From: an uncultured Prevotella sp.
GTDB lineage: Bacteria > Bacteroidota > Bacteroidia > Bacteroidales > Bacteroidaceae
DNA: 64,000 nucleotides
Assembly (NCBI GenBank): GCA_947170725.1
Contig: CAMVUM010000007.1
Coordinates: 45,945 to 109,944 of the forward strand
Direction: 5' to 3'
The notes under the pieces were generated by a model. It was not told where the DNA came from and ran no database searches. It saw only the letters and a list, made by a program, of their open reading frames with translations. Position 1 is the stretch's first letter. The number at the start of each line of letters is the position of its first letter. The position numbers and the translations under genes were made by a program. Of the stretch, positions 1-9,335 are shown in pieces.

Positions 1-2
1 TT

Positions 3-2096
3 GTCAACGAGAGCAATAACTATTTCAACAACAATTCCTCTACACTTGCCGCCGACGGTGCGGTGCTCTTCGGTTGTGTCAACGGCTATGTGGCTATTCG
101 TCCGCAGAACTATCAGGCCGCCGAAAGTTCCCAGCCGCAGGTGTTTTTCTCCTCCATCACCGCCGGAGGACGGCCTTTTGACGAGACGGCAGGTGAAATC
201 AGTCTCAGCTACAGTGACCACACAATCGAACTGCGTCTCATGACGGACAATCCGGCCGGCGCGCCGGCCACCGCCTATGCCTACGCCATAGGCGGTAATA
301 ATGATTGGATATGCACCAACAGCCCCGTCATCTCGTTCGCCTCGCTGGCCCCGGGAACATACGTCATGCGCGTGAAGGCGTGTAACGGTGACGGCGTTTG
401 GAGCAATGAGCGCAGCCTCACGATTGATGTAGCGCCGCCGCTGTGGCGTTCTCCGCTGATGTTCTGTCTCTATGCCGTGCTGATTGTGGCCGGCGTAGCG
501 GTGTTTGTTGTCGGCTCGCGGCGGCGCACGGCACGCCGTCTGCACCGTGAGCGGCGGCATATGGAACAGGAGAAGAACGTCCGTCTGGCCGAGATGAAGC
601 TCCGCTTCTTCACCAACGTCAGCCACGATCTGCGCACGCCGCTGACGCTCATCATAAGTCCGCTGCAAACATTGTTGAACGAAGATTTGCCCGACAGCAT
701 CATGCGCCGGCTCCATATAATGGAGAGAAATGCGCGTCTGCTTCAGGAACAGATCAACATGCTGCTCGATTTCCGGCGTCTCGACGTCGGTGCGGAGCGG
801 CTGAAGTTGCAGCCGGGGGACATTGCGGCCTTTGTCCGCGATGAGTGCGAGCAGTTCTCGTCATACGCTGCCGACCGCTGCATAAGATTTTCGTTTGAAA
901 GCGATGTTGTTTCGTTGCCCGCGAAGTATGACAGCGACAAGATTCATAAAATCATCTACAACCTTCTTTCCAATGCCTTTAAATATACTCCTGACGGAAA
1001 GTCCGTCACCGTCAGCCTGAGTAGAACGGACGGCGGTGTGGAGCTTAACGTAGCCGACAGCGGTCCGGGTGTTGCCGACGGTGACAAGCAGCTCATTTTC
1101 GAGCGCTTCTATCAGTCGGCGGCCCATGCCTCGGTCTCCGGAAGCCAGCATCTCACAGGCAGCGGAATAGGGCTCCATATCGTCAGCGAATATGTCCGGC
1201 TGATGGGAGGAACAATCGGTGTCAGCGACGGACCGGAAGGCGGCGCTGTGTTCACCTGCTGCATTCCTGTTGCCGAAACCTCAGGTCAGGGCGTTGCGGA
1301 ACAGGTGTTCGACGGCGCGTGCGGAACGTCGGAGGCCTTCACCGTGCTCGTCGTTGACGACAATCAGGACATGTGCGAGTTTATCGGCACGTCGCTCTCA
1401 GACCGTTACCGTGTGCTCACGGCGTCGGACGGCGAGGCGGCGCTCGGTGTGCTGCGTCATGAGACGGTGAGCCTTGTGGTCAGCGATGTGATGATGCCGG
1501 TTATGGACGGTCTCGAACTGTGCCGCCGTATCAAGAGCGACCTCCAGCTATCACATATCCCCGTTATCCTACTCACGGCCAAAACGGCCGAAGGGTCGGT
1601 CATGGAGGGCTATGAGGCGGGTGCCGACGATTATATGGTCAAGCCCTTCAACATAGAAATGCTCAAACTGCGCATCAACAAGTTTATCGAACAGGCCAAG
1701 ATGAGCCACCGTCAGTTCCGGCTGGAGGTGGATGTGACGCCGGACGAAATCACCAGTACGCCGCTTGACGAGCAGTTCCTCAAGCGTGCCATCGAGATTG
1801 TGGAACGCCACATCAGCGACTCCGACTTCTCGGTGGAGGCGCTCGGCCAGGAGCTGGCCATGAACCGCGTGGCTCTGTGGAAGAAACTCCAGGCCATCAC
1901 CGGCAAAGGACCGGCCGACTTCATACGCTCCATCCGTGTCAAGCGCGGGCTGCGGTTGCTTGACGGCGGCGATATGAATGTTTCGGAGATAGCCTACGCC
2001 GTCGGCTACAATACCGTGAAACGTTTCACGGAGAACTTCAAGGCTGAGTTCGGAATAACGCCGAGTGAATATAAGAAACGTAATGTCAAACGCTGA
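3..2096 (+). CDS. Hybrid two-component system sensor/regulator (HTCS), 5' end cut by window
   Basis: Only the 3' part is present; the reading frame is open back to base 3. Visible parts in order are a Y_Y_Y-type periplasmic beta domain (nt ~180-430), one transmembrane segment (nt ~450-510), a HisKA domain with phospho-accepting His in NVSHDLRTPLTL (His codon 624-626), a HATPase domain (N box NLLSNAFKYTP, G boxes DSGPGV and GSGIGLHI), a receiver domain with Asp in SDVMMPVMDG (codon 1485-1487), and a C-terminal AraC-type helix-turn-helix (nt ~1770-2090). In Bacteroidota such one-protein systems sense an oligosaccharide in the periplasm and activate the neighbouring polysaccharide locus. The gene lies directly upstream of susC on the same strand, so I infer it controls the xyloglucan-type locus that follows. 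The missing N-terminal beta-propellers should lie left of the window. Confidence 0.95.
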   Translation, partial: VNESNNYFNNNSSTLAADGAVLFGCVNGYVAIRPQNYQAAESSQPQVFFSSITAGGRPFDETAGEISLSYSDHTIELRLMTDNPAGAPATAYAYAIGGNNDWICTNSPVISFASLAPGTYVMRVKACNGDGVWSNERSLTIDVAPPLWRSPLMFCLYAVLIVAGVAVFVVGSRRRTARRLHRERRHMEQEKNVRLAEMKLRFFTNVSHDLRTPLTLIISPLQTLLNEDLPDSIMRRLHIMERNARLLQEQINMLLDFRRLDVGAERLKLQPGDIAAFVRDECEQFSSYAADRCIRFSFESDVVSLPAKYDSDKIHKIIYNLLSNAFKYTPDGKSVTVSLSRTDGGVELNVADSGPGVADGDKQLIFERFYQSAAHASVSGSQHLTGSGIGLHIVSEYVRLMGGTIGVSDGPEGGAVFTCCIPVAETSGQGVAEQVFDGACGTSEAFTVLVVDDNQDMCEFIGTSLSDRYRVLTASDGEAALGVLRHETVSLVVSDVMMPVMDGLELCRRIKSDLQLSHIPVILLTAKTAEGSVMEGYEAGADDYMVKPFNIEMLKLRINKFIEQAKMSHRQFRLEVDVTPDEITSTPLDEQFLKRAIEIVERHISDSDFSVEALGQELAMNRVALWKKLQAITGKGPADFIRSIRVKRGLRLLDGGDMNVSEIAYAVGYNTVKRFTENFKAEFGITPSEYKKRNVKR

Positions 2097-2199
2097 ATAA
2101 ACTTTTTTATTCCTTTAAATTCTAAAAAAAGTCTTTGCGGTCTTCGCGCTTTCCCAAGACGCCTAATCCGCTGAAATACAACGACAATGACGCAGAAAG

Positions 2200-2237
2200 G
2201 GCGTTTTGTTATTCTGCTGCCGGATAACAAAAACGCC
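2200..2237 (+). terminator. Probable terminator after the HTCS gene
   Basis: An inverted repeat (left arm 2200-2212, right arm 2224-2237, one bulged T) is followed by a T-rich stretch. It lies about 100 bases after the regulator stop codon and before the susC promoter. Confidence 0.5.
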
Positions 2238-2260
2238 TATTTTTGTAACAATTTGCCTTA

Positions 2261-2288
2261 TTGTTTTTGCATTTTCAGATTACTTTTG
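2261..2288 (+). promoter_or_regulatory. Candidate promoter of the susC operon
   Basis: TACTTTTG at 2281-2288 fits the Bacteroidota -7 element TAnnTTTG. A TTG at 2261-2263 may be the -33 element, though the 17-base spacing is shorter than the usual 19-21. The resulting leader before the susC start is about 100 bases and has no gene. Confidence 0.5.
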
Positions 2289-2401
2289 CACACATAATCC
2301 GATAACGGATCTTTACCTTAAACCATATAATCGTTATATCTATATCATTTGACGACTGATAACTAATAACTAACAATAATTACTAACATAAAAAACATGA
2401 A

Positions 2402-5400
2402 ATGATGAAGCGAAAAAAACTTTTCGGGCTGACGGAGAGCATAAGATGCCTCTTCCTCATGCTAATGCTTGTCATGATTTCCACAGGCGCCGCCGCTCAG
2501 AACGGCACGCTGAAGGGAAAGGTGACCGGTGCGTCTGACGGCGAACCGCTGATTGGTGTCAGTGCCGTGGTCAAGGGAACGACCAAGGGCAGTGTTACTG
2601 ACTATGACGGCAACTACACCCTGACCGGACTGAAACAGGGCGACGTCATTGTCTTCTCCTATATCGGCTACCTCAAAAAGGAGCAGACCTATAACGGCCA
2701 GGCCATAATGAATGTCAAGCTCGACAGCGACAGCAAAACTCTTGAAGACGTCGTTGTCATCGGCTATGGAACGATGAAAAAGAAGCTCGTCACCGGAGCC
2801 ACGATGCAGATCAAGGGCGACGACATCCAGAAGCTCAACACGGTCAACCCGCTGTCAGCCATGCAGGGACAGACACCGGGTGTGAACATTGTGTCTACGT
2901 CTGGACAGCCCGGCGCTGCCATGAGCGTCACTATCCGCGGTCTCGGTACGGTGGGCAATTCACAGCCGCTCTATCTCATCGACGGTATCGCCGGTGACAT
3001 CACCAACCTCAACCCCGCCGACATCGAACGTATTGACGTTCTGAAAGATGCAGCCTCTGCCGCCATATATGGTGCACAGGCTGCCAACGGCGTTATTCTT
3101 GTCACTACGAAAGGCGGCAAGGAGGGAACAAGCCGTATCTCGTATGACGGATATGTTGGATGGCAGACTGTGGCCCGCAAGTTCAAGATGCTCAACTCGC
3201 GCGAGTATATGGACATTATGGATGAGGCACGTCTCAACTCCGGCATGTCACCCGTGGACTGGGCTTCGCTCGACGCTATCCGTGACGCCAACGGAAACAT
3301 ATATAACACCGACTGGATTGACAATGCCATTGACGACGGCGCGTTGACCACGAGTCACAACATCGCTTTCACCGGCGGTTCGAAGACCTCGACATACGCC
3401 ATCTCAGGCGGATATACCGGTCAGGACGGCATCATCGGCGGTTCGGACGTCTCTTATTATAAAAGGTATAACTTCCGTGCAAATTCCGAGCACAAGATGT
3501 ATGACGGACTTATCACCATCGGCGAGCATGTCAGTTTCGTATGGAAAGACAGCCGCAACATGGGCACTGGAAACATCTATAACAACAACCTTCGTTCGGC
3601 ATTCTCTGTATCGCCCATCATTCCTGTCTACGGTCCCGACGGCGATTACAACAATACGGCCGGTTCCGACTGGAATGTGAACGACGGCAACCCATACGGT
3701 ACGATGATGGTAAACCGCTTCAACCGTTCGAAGAGCGGAACGCTTGACGCCAACGCATACATGCAGGTGGAGCCGATAAAGAACCTGAAGTTCAAGACTG
3801 TGTTCGGCATAGGCTATAACGCATCCGATTACCGCTCTTACAGTCCTTCCTACAGCTTCTCACCACAGGGCGGCAACACCGAGGAAAATGTGCGCCAGAG
3901 CAACGGCCACGGTATGTCGATGGTATGGACAAACACGCTTTCGTATGATTTCACCCTGAAAGGCGGTCATGACATTACGGCACTTGTCGGTTCGGAGTGG
4001 TCGAGCTATGACGGAAACTATACAGAGGGATATAACTCTGGTTTCGTTCCCGGTTTCAAGGACTGGGACCACGCTTACCTGACCAATACCAACGGCACTT
4101 CAAAGATGGAGACCAAGGGCGCACCCTACGATCCGGTGCGCAGCATGTCCTACTTCATGCGTCTGGGATGGGCATGGAAAGACCGCTACATGGTCAACGC
4201 GACCATGCGTGCCGACGGTTCTTCCAAATTCGCTCCCGGCAAGCGTTGGGGATATTTCCCATCGGTATCGGCCGGATGGACCATCAGCGAAGAGAGCTTC
4301 ATGAAGAGCACAAAGTCGTGGATGGATTTCCTCAAGGTCCGTGTCAGCTGGGGACAGGTTGGTAACGCCAATATCAACTGCTGGCAGTATCTGGCGCCGG
4401 TGGTAACGACCAACACCAATTATAATTTCGGAACCAATGGAGGACAGGAAGGCTGGTCTACCGGTTCATATCCGAGCCGTCTGGACAATATTGACGTGAA
4501 ATGGGAGACATCGGAACAGTTTAACGTCGGTATTGACGCGCGTTTCATCGGCAGCCGCCTCTCGCTGACGGCCGACTGGTACATCAAGAACACCAAAGAC
4601 TGGCTCGTTCCGGCTCCGGTGCTGGCAACAGCAGGTACGGCAGGTCCGGTCATCAACGGCGGTGACGTCAGGAACACCGGTGTCGAGCTCGGATTGACCT
4701 GGAACGACAATATCGGACGTGACTTCACATACAGTGTCGGTGCCAACTTCGCGTATAACCACAATGAGGTGGGCAATATTCCGACGAAAGACGGAATCAT
4801 CCACGGAGATCCAAACCAGATATACCAGAACGCAGAGGAATTCTACCGTGCCGAGAATGGTCACGCCATCGGTTACTTCTGGGGCTACCGCACGGCCGGA
4901 ATATTCCAGAGCAAGCAGGATATTGACAGCTGGATTTCCGCCGGTAACGGTGTGATGCAGGCCAATGTCCAGCCCGGTGACGTCAAATACGTGGACATCA
5001 ACCGTGACGGTATGATTGACGAAAAAGACAAGGTTGACCTCGGCAACGGTCTTCCCAAATACACTTTCGGCTTCAACATCATGCTGGGATGGAAGGGATT
5101 CGACCTCGGTCTGAACGCCACGGGTGCCGCCGGCTTCAAGATAGCACAGTCGTACCGCGACCCCAATTCCTCGCAGGCAAACTACAGCCGCAGTATTCTC
5201 GACCGCTGGACCGGCGAGGGCACAAGCAACAAGATGCCGCGCGTGACATATAACGATGTGGGCAACTGGCTCTTCTCCGACCTCTATCTGCAGGACGGCG
5301 ACTACATCCGTCTTCAGAACCTCACGCTGGGCTACGACTTCAAGCGCCTAATCTCGTGGAAGGGTATATCAAAGCTGCGTCTCTACGTTCAGGCTCAGAA

Positions 5401-5578
5401 CCTGCTGACGCTGACAAAGTATGACGGCATGGACCCCGAAGTCGGCTCGTACAACGGAACCGACGCCAATCACGTCAATGCCGACGGTACCACAACCCAT
5501 ACGTGGGTGTCGGGAGTGGACATGGGATATTATCCTCATCCGCGCACGTTCATCGTTGGTGTGAACATAGCTTTTTAA
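2402..5578 (+). CDS. SusC-family TonB-dependent outer-membrane transporter
   Basis: A 1058-residue protein that imports oligosaccharides across the outer membrane together with its SusD partner. It has a signal peptide (residues 1-33, ending STGAAAQ), a carboxypeptidase-regulatory-like domain (about 37-115, with GEPLIGVSAVVKGTTKG), a plug domain beginning after LEDVVVIGYG, and a long beta-barrel ending in an aromatic residue (GVNIAF). Length and layout match SusC-like porins. Either of two adjacent ATG codons (2402 or 2405) could start it; an ATG at 2398 runs into a stop at once. susD follows after 22 bases, the usual paired arrangement. The downstream enzymes point to xyloglucan oligosaccharides as cargo, which is inference from context. 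Confidence 0.95.
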   Translation: MMKRKKLFGLTESIRCLFLMLMLVMISTGAAAQNGTLKGKVTGASDGEPLIGVSAVVKGTTKGSVTDYDGNYTLTGLKQGDVIVFSYIGYLKKEQTYNGQAIMNVKLDSDSKTLEDVVVIGYGTMKKKLVTGATMQIKGDDIQKLNTVNPLSAMQGQTPGVNIVSTSGQPGAAMSVTIRGLGTVGNSQPLYLIDGIAGDITNLNPADIERIDVLKDAASAAIYGAQAANGVILVTTKGGKEGTSRISYDGYVGWQTVARKFKMLNSREYMDIMDEARLNSGMSPVDWASLDAIRDANGNIYNTDWIDNAIDDGALTTSHNIAFTGGSKTSTYAISGGYTGQDGIIGGSDVSYYKRYNFRANSEHKMYDGLITIGEHVSFVWKDSRNMGTGNIYNNNLRSAFSVSPIIPVYGPDGDYNNTAGSDWNVNDGNPYGTMMVNRFNRSKSGTLDANAYMQVEPIKNLKFKTVFGIGYNASDYRSYSPSYSFSPQGGNTEENVRQSNGHGMSMVWTNTLSYDFTLKGGHDITALVGSEWSSYDGNYTEGYNSGFVPGFKDWDHAYLTNTNGTSKMETKGAPYDPVRSMSYFMRLGWAWKDRYMVNATMRADGSSKFAPGKRWGYFPSVSAGWTISEESFMKSTKSWMDFLKVRVSWGQVGNANINCWQYLAPVVTTNTNYNFGTNGGQEGWSTGSYPSRLDNIDVKWETSEQFNVGIDARFIGSRLSLTADWYIKNTKDWLVPAPVLATAGTAGPVINGGDVRNTGVELGLTWNDNIGRDFTYSVGANFAYNHNEVGNIPTKDGIIHGDPNQIYQNAEEFYRAENGHAIGYFWGYRTAGIFQSKQDIDSWISAGNGVMQANVQPGDVKYVDINRDGMIDEKDKVDLGNGLPKYTFGFNIMLGWKGFDLGLNATGAAGFKIAQSYRDPNSSQANYSRSILDRWTGEGTSNKMPRVTYNDVGNWLFSDLYLQDGDYIRLQNLTLGYDFKRLISWKGISKLRLYVQAQNLLTLTKYDGMDPEVGSYNGTDANHVNADGTTTHTWVSGVDMGYYPHPRTFIVGVNIAF

Positions 5579-5600
5579 CCGATAATAAAGACAACATAAT

Positions 5601-7262
5601 ATGAAAACGAAACATATATTCTTAACGGGCACAATGGCCCTTACGGCATTGGCCGTGACATCGTGCTCTCTCGACACTGAGTCTATGACGCAGATGAACG
5701 ACGCGACCGCCTACCGCAATCTCGAAGCTGTTGAAATGGCTCTCGTGGGATGTTACGACGGATGGCAGCGCACAGTCAGCAGCGAGGAGGTGGGCATATA
5801 TATGCTGGCCGAATTTGCCTCGGATCAGGCTCATGCCGGTCTGGGAATGTCGGACCAGAAGAACTATAACGCCATCGATCAGTTCGACCTTTCTGTCGCT
5901 CCGTCGTTCAATAACCTTTTCAATGCCGACTGGACAAACTATTACGCCGCCATATTCCGCTGCAATAAGATTATTGTCAACGAGAATACGACCGACTGGG
6001 GCTCTGAGACAGACAAGGGACGTGTGCTCGGTCAGGCACGTGCGTTGCGAGCAATCCTCTATTTCGACCTCTCACGCATGTTCGGTGACGTGCCTCTGCT
6101 GACCGGACCGTCAAGAGATAATATAGCCCGCACCCCGGCCGCAGAGGTTTACAGACAGATTTTTGAAGACCTGAAATATGCCGCGGCCAACATACCGGCC
6201 GACGCCTTCCCGCTTTCAGCCCGCGAAAGTAACGACGGACACATCACGAAATATGCCGCAGAGGCTCTTCTCGCCCGTGCATACCTTTATTATACGGGTT
6301 ACTACGGAACGGAGAATCCCGCCTGCACCAAGCAGGAGGCCGTCGATGCGCTCAACGACGTGATCCAGAACGGCGGTTACGAACTGGAGACGCACTATGC
6401 CGACCTCTTCATGCCGGCCTGCACAAAGGACGCGTCGAGCGGAGAGAACTACGGATGGGAGACAACCTATAAGGGAAAATACTATAACGGCGGATGGAAG
6501 AGCGACATATCGAAGGAGGTCATACTGAACCTCAAGTTCGGTTCGACATCCGACTACAACGGTAATGCCGACGGCAACGTGTTCCAGGTTTATCTCGGTC
6601 CGCGCAACGTCAATGCCACAAGTCTGTGTATCGCCAGCGGATGGGGCGCATGTCCGGTGACAAAGGCTTTTGTAGACAAGTATAAGAACGACCCGCGTTT
6701 CAGCACCTGTGTGTGGAGCTGCGATGAGGCCGGCTTCAAGGCTGATGTCAATGATTCCTACGAATACACGGGCTACTACACCCGCAAATATGCTCCGATG
6801 TGCTTCGCCGACGGAACACGCCAGGAGGTTGGTTTCAATCTCGGCGTCGCCCACCAGAACCTCACATACTATCAGGACTGGACCGTCATGCGATATGCCG
6901 ACGTACTGCTGATGCACTCCGAGCTGACCGGAACGGCTGACGGACTTAATCAGGTTCACCGCCGCTCATGTCCGGGCGAGACGCTTTCCTACAGCGTTGA
7001 GAACATCCGCAACGAGCGCGCCATAGAGTTTGCTTTCGAGGGAATCCGCTACTGGGATATGATGCGATATGAGAAGGACGGCGCATACGCCGGACGTGCC
7101 ATAGAAGAGTCACAGAACGGTGCCATCGTACAGAACGGCGGAATTGAATCCACCGTCAGGTTTGACATCAACAACTTCAACGCCAAGAAAGGTCTTATGC
7201 AGATTCCCAACACTCAGATTACCCTCTCGGGCGGCGTGCTTACTCAGAATGCCGGTTGGTAA
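5601..7262 (+). CDS. SusD/RagB-family glycan-binding lipoprotein
   Basis: A 553-residue outer-surface lipoprotein that forms the lid of the SusC transporter. The signal peptide ends in a lipobox with Cys22 (VTSCSL). The TPR-rich SusD fold is indicated by the N-terminal YRNLEAVEMALVGCYDGW region, the RALRAILYFDLSRMFGDVP helix pair, and the C-terminal IRNERAIEFAFEGIRYWDMMR motif, which is highly typical of the family. It sits directly behind susC and in front of two more surface lipoproteins, so the four are probably one transcript and one surface complex. Confidence 0.95.
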   Translation: MKTKHIFLTGTMALTALAVTSCSLDTESMTQMNDATAYRNLEAVEMALVGCYDGWQRTVSSEEVGIYMLAEFASDQAHAGLGMSDQKNYNAIDQFDLSVAPSFNNLFNADWTNYYAAIFRCNKIIVNENTTDWGSETDKGRVLGQARALRAILYFDLSRMFGDVPLLTGPSRDNIARTPAAEVYRQIFEDLKYAAANIPADAFPLSARESNDGHITKYAAEALLARAYLYYTGYYGTENPACTKQEAVDALNDVIQNGGYELETHYADLFMPACTKDASSGENYGWETTYKGKYYNGGWKSDISKEVILNLKFGSTSDYNGNADGNVFQVYLGPRNVNATSLCIASGWGACPVTKAFVDKYKNDPRFSTCVWSCDEAGFKADVNDSYEYTGYYTRKYAPMCFADGTRQEVGFNLGVAHQNLTYYQDWTVMRYADVLLMHSELTGTADGLNQVHRRSCPGETLSYSVENIRNERAIEFAFEGIRYWDMMRYEKDGAYAGRAIEESQNGAIVQNGGIESTVRFDINNFNAKKGLMQIPNTQITLSGGVLTQNAGW

Positions 7263-7308
7263 ATGAGAGAATAACGTTGGTATTAACAATAAATAAAACA
7301 GAAACAAC

Positions 7309-9315
7309 ATGAAACTCAATCATATTTATTCATTGGTGGCGGGTGCCGTGCTGATGCTCGGTTCCTGTACGCCGGATGACTACGATTTCGGCAGCGCACA
7401 GTATTCGAGTGAAGACCTTGTCGCCCCGAAAGCCTTCACTGTCACTATCGACGGCAACAGGGTACATCTTGCATCTAAGATAAGCGGATGCACACCCCAG
7501 TGGATTACTCCGACCGGACGTTCGCAGGAAAGCGAACTGACACTCGAACTGCCTTTTGCCGGTGACTATGAGGTGACGTTCGGAGCAAGCACACGTGCAG
7601 GTGTCGTATATGGCGATCCGTATAAATTCACACTCGAAACGAACGATTTCGGACAGCTCAGTGACGACAAGTGGTTCTATCTGGCCGACAAGAATTTCTA
7701 TACGGGCAACGAACTGCCAGACGCGGCGACGCTGGTAAAGGGCGTAAGCAAGAAGTGGTATCCCTGTGATGCCGACTATGGATTGGGATGTCTCGGTCCG
7801 GTGATGTATATGTCACCGTATGACCCTGATAACGACGGTGTGGGCTTCACGGCCGACGACGAGGCGAACCTCGTCTACAAGGACATCACCTTCGGACGCG
7901 ATAACTGGGCGCCAAACTGGGATCCCGGCTTCCAGTCATGGCTCATTCCAGAGACAGACCCCTACATGGACTCTTACATGGAGTTCTGCATGGATGCCCA
8001 GAACGGTTGCGTGGTCAAAGTGTATCGCGGAGAGAATGGAACAAAGGGAGCGAGCACGGGAACAAACATGACCGGCAAGTTCAATCTGTCTTTGGCCGAC
8101 AAGACCAAGCCCACCATCTCGTTCAGCGACAGCTACGCACTCCACAACGTCGGATTGGACGCCGCTTGTGCCAATTATACCCAGGACATACAGATAATCG
8201 AGCTTACACCGTATTATCTCAGTCTTGTGACGCGCCGCACCAACTCCGAAGGCAACTGGTATATCGTATGGAACTTCGTTTCAGAGGAGGTTATCCAGAC
8301 AGCCGGTGCCTGCATACCGAAGGAAGATGCTGGCCTGATAGACAAGGCGGATCCCGTCCTTCCGGAGTTTGCCGACCTCGCTACCGACCTGTTCACCATT
8401 GAGGCCGACGGCGTGACATACGTGGGCAGTCAGATGACATTCACAATCGACGAGGAAATGCCCTACGACTGGATGTGGTGGAACGGCGCTCCCGACGTTG
8501 CTGCATGGCAGAGCGTGACGAACGGCGACTATACCGCCAGCTGGGCACCGATGGCCGGTGACGAAATAGGCGACTTCGAGCTTGTCATCTCCAAGGCTTC
8601 CGACGGAACATACGACTATACGGCCGGAACCGTTGAGGGTAAGGTGACCATTGCCGACAGCAAGCTCACTTTCGACCAGGATGTGACCATCCTCACCGCT
8701 GCCAACGATTTCCGTACGGTCAGCGTGACAGGCCGTGAATTCACGGTGATGGGCTGTGAGCCGGGCGAGGGTCTGACCATCGGCATACCGTCGTCGTCCG
8801 ACGACAACGGCAACGCCGATTCCTATCTCGTGGCCAAACTGAAGTACAAGCAGATCAGCGGTGGCCAGACCGGTCCGACCGTTGTTCCGCTGAACACCAA
8901 CTATGGCGACGAATCCATCACGTGGGTCGAGAACGGTTGCGTCCGTCTGGCGTTCCACCACTACGGTGACGGCGGTATCGGAATCTTCAAGGATGCTGCA
9001 AGCGTGAAGTTGAAGAAGGACCAGACCATAAAGGTGACCTTCAAGCTGAAGGAAGGTGTGATAACATGGAATCAGACACCGAAGTGCGCCCTCATCGACA
9101 ATAACATCAAGACGACATGGGAGCCGGGATGTTTCGACCTTGACGACGCCGTTACTGTGAATACAGCCGGTGAAACCACCGTAACGCTGAAGAACACAAC
9201 CGGTGCGACTCAGAAGTTCACAGGAACCTGTCTTGACCTCTCCATCCAGTTCGACGGCTACGGTGAAGGCGACTACACCGACATGTTCGAGAGTGTATCA
9301 TGCGTAATAGAATAA
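7309..9315 (+). CDS. Surface lipoprotein in the SusE/SGBP position, probable glycan-binding protein
   Basis: A 668-residue protein with a lipoprotein signal (LMLGSC, Cys20) followed by an acidic stretch (TPDDYD) of the kind that sends lipoproteins to the surface in Bacteroidota. After a PKD/Ig-like N-terminal module (about 35-110) come two longer beta-rich, tryptophan-rich parts (about 115-345 and 355-500, with WMWWNGAP), then a C-terminal beta domain. I recognise no catalytic motif. Position directly after susD and the tandem beta modules support a role as surface glycan-binding protein. Sequence identity to a characterised protein is not claimed. Confidence 0.7.
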   Translation: MKLNHIYSLVAGAVLMLGSCTPDDYDFGSAQYSSEDLVAPKAFTVTIDGNRVHLASKISGCTPQWITPTGRSQESELTLELPFAGDYEVTFGASTRAGVVYGDPYKFTLETNDFGQLSDDKWFYLADKNFYTGNELPDAATLVKGVSKKWYPCDADYGLGCLGPVMYMSPYDPDNDGVGFTADDEANLVYKDITFGRDNWAPNWDPGFQSWLIPETDPYMDSYMEFCMDAQNGCVVKVYRGENGTKGASTGTNMTGKFNLSLADKTKPTISFSDSYALHNVGLDAACANYTQDIQIIELTPYYLSLVTRRTNSEGNWYIVWNFVSEEVIQTAGACIPKEDAGLIDKADPVLPEFADLATDLFTIEADGVTYVGSQMTFTIDEEMPYDWMWWNGAPDVAAWQSVTNGDYTASWAPMAGDEIGDFELVISKASDGTYDYTAGTVEGKVTIADSKLTFDQDVTILTAANDFRTVSVTGREFTVMGCEPGEGLTIGIPSSSDDNGNADSYLVAKLKYKQISGGQTGPTVVPLNTNYGDESITWVENGCVRLAFHHYGDGGIGIFKDAASVKLKKDQTIKVTFKLKEGVITWNQTPKCALIDNNIKTTWEPGCFDLDDAVTVNTAGETTVTLKNTTGATQKFTGTCLDLSIQFDGYGEGDYTDMFESVSCVIE

Positions 9316-9335
9316 CCATCAAAGAGAACAAAGCA

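Noticed and set aside
9300..9335. Upstream ATG for the second surface lipoprotein
   Set aside because: It would add a charged 12-residue stretch before the lipoprotein signal and overlap the preceding stop.
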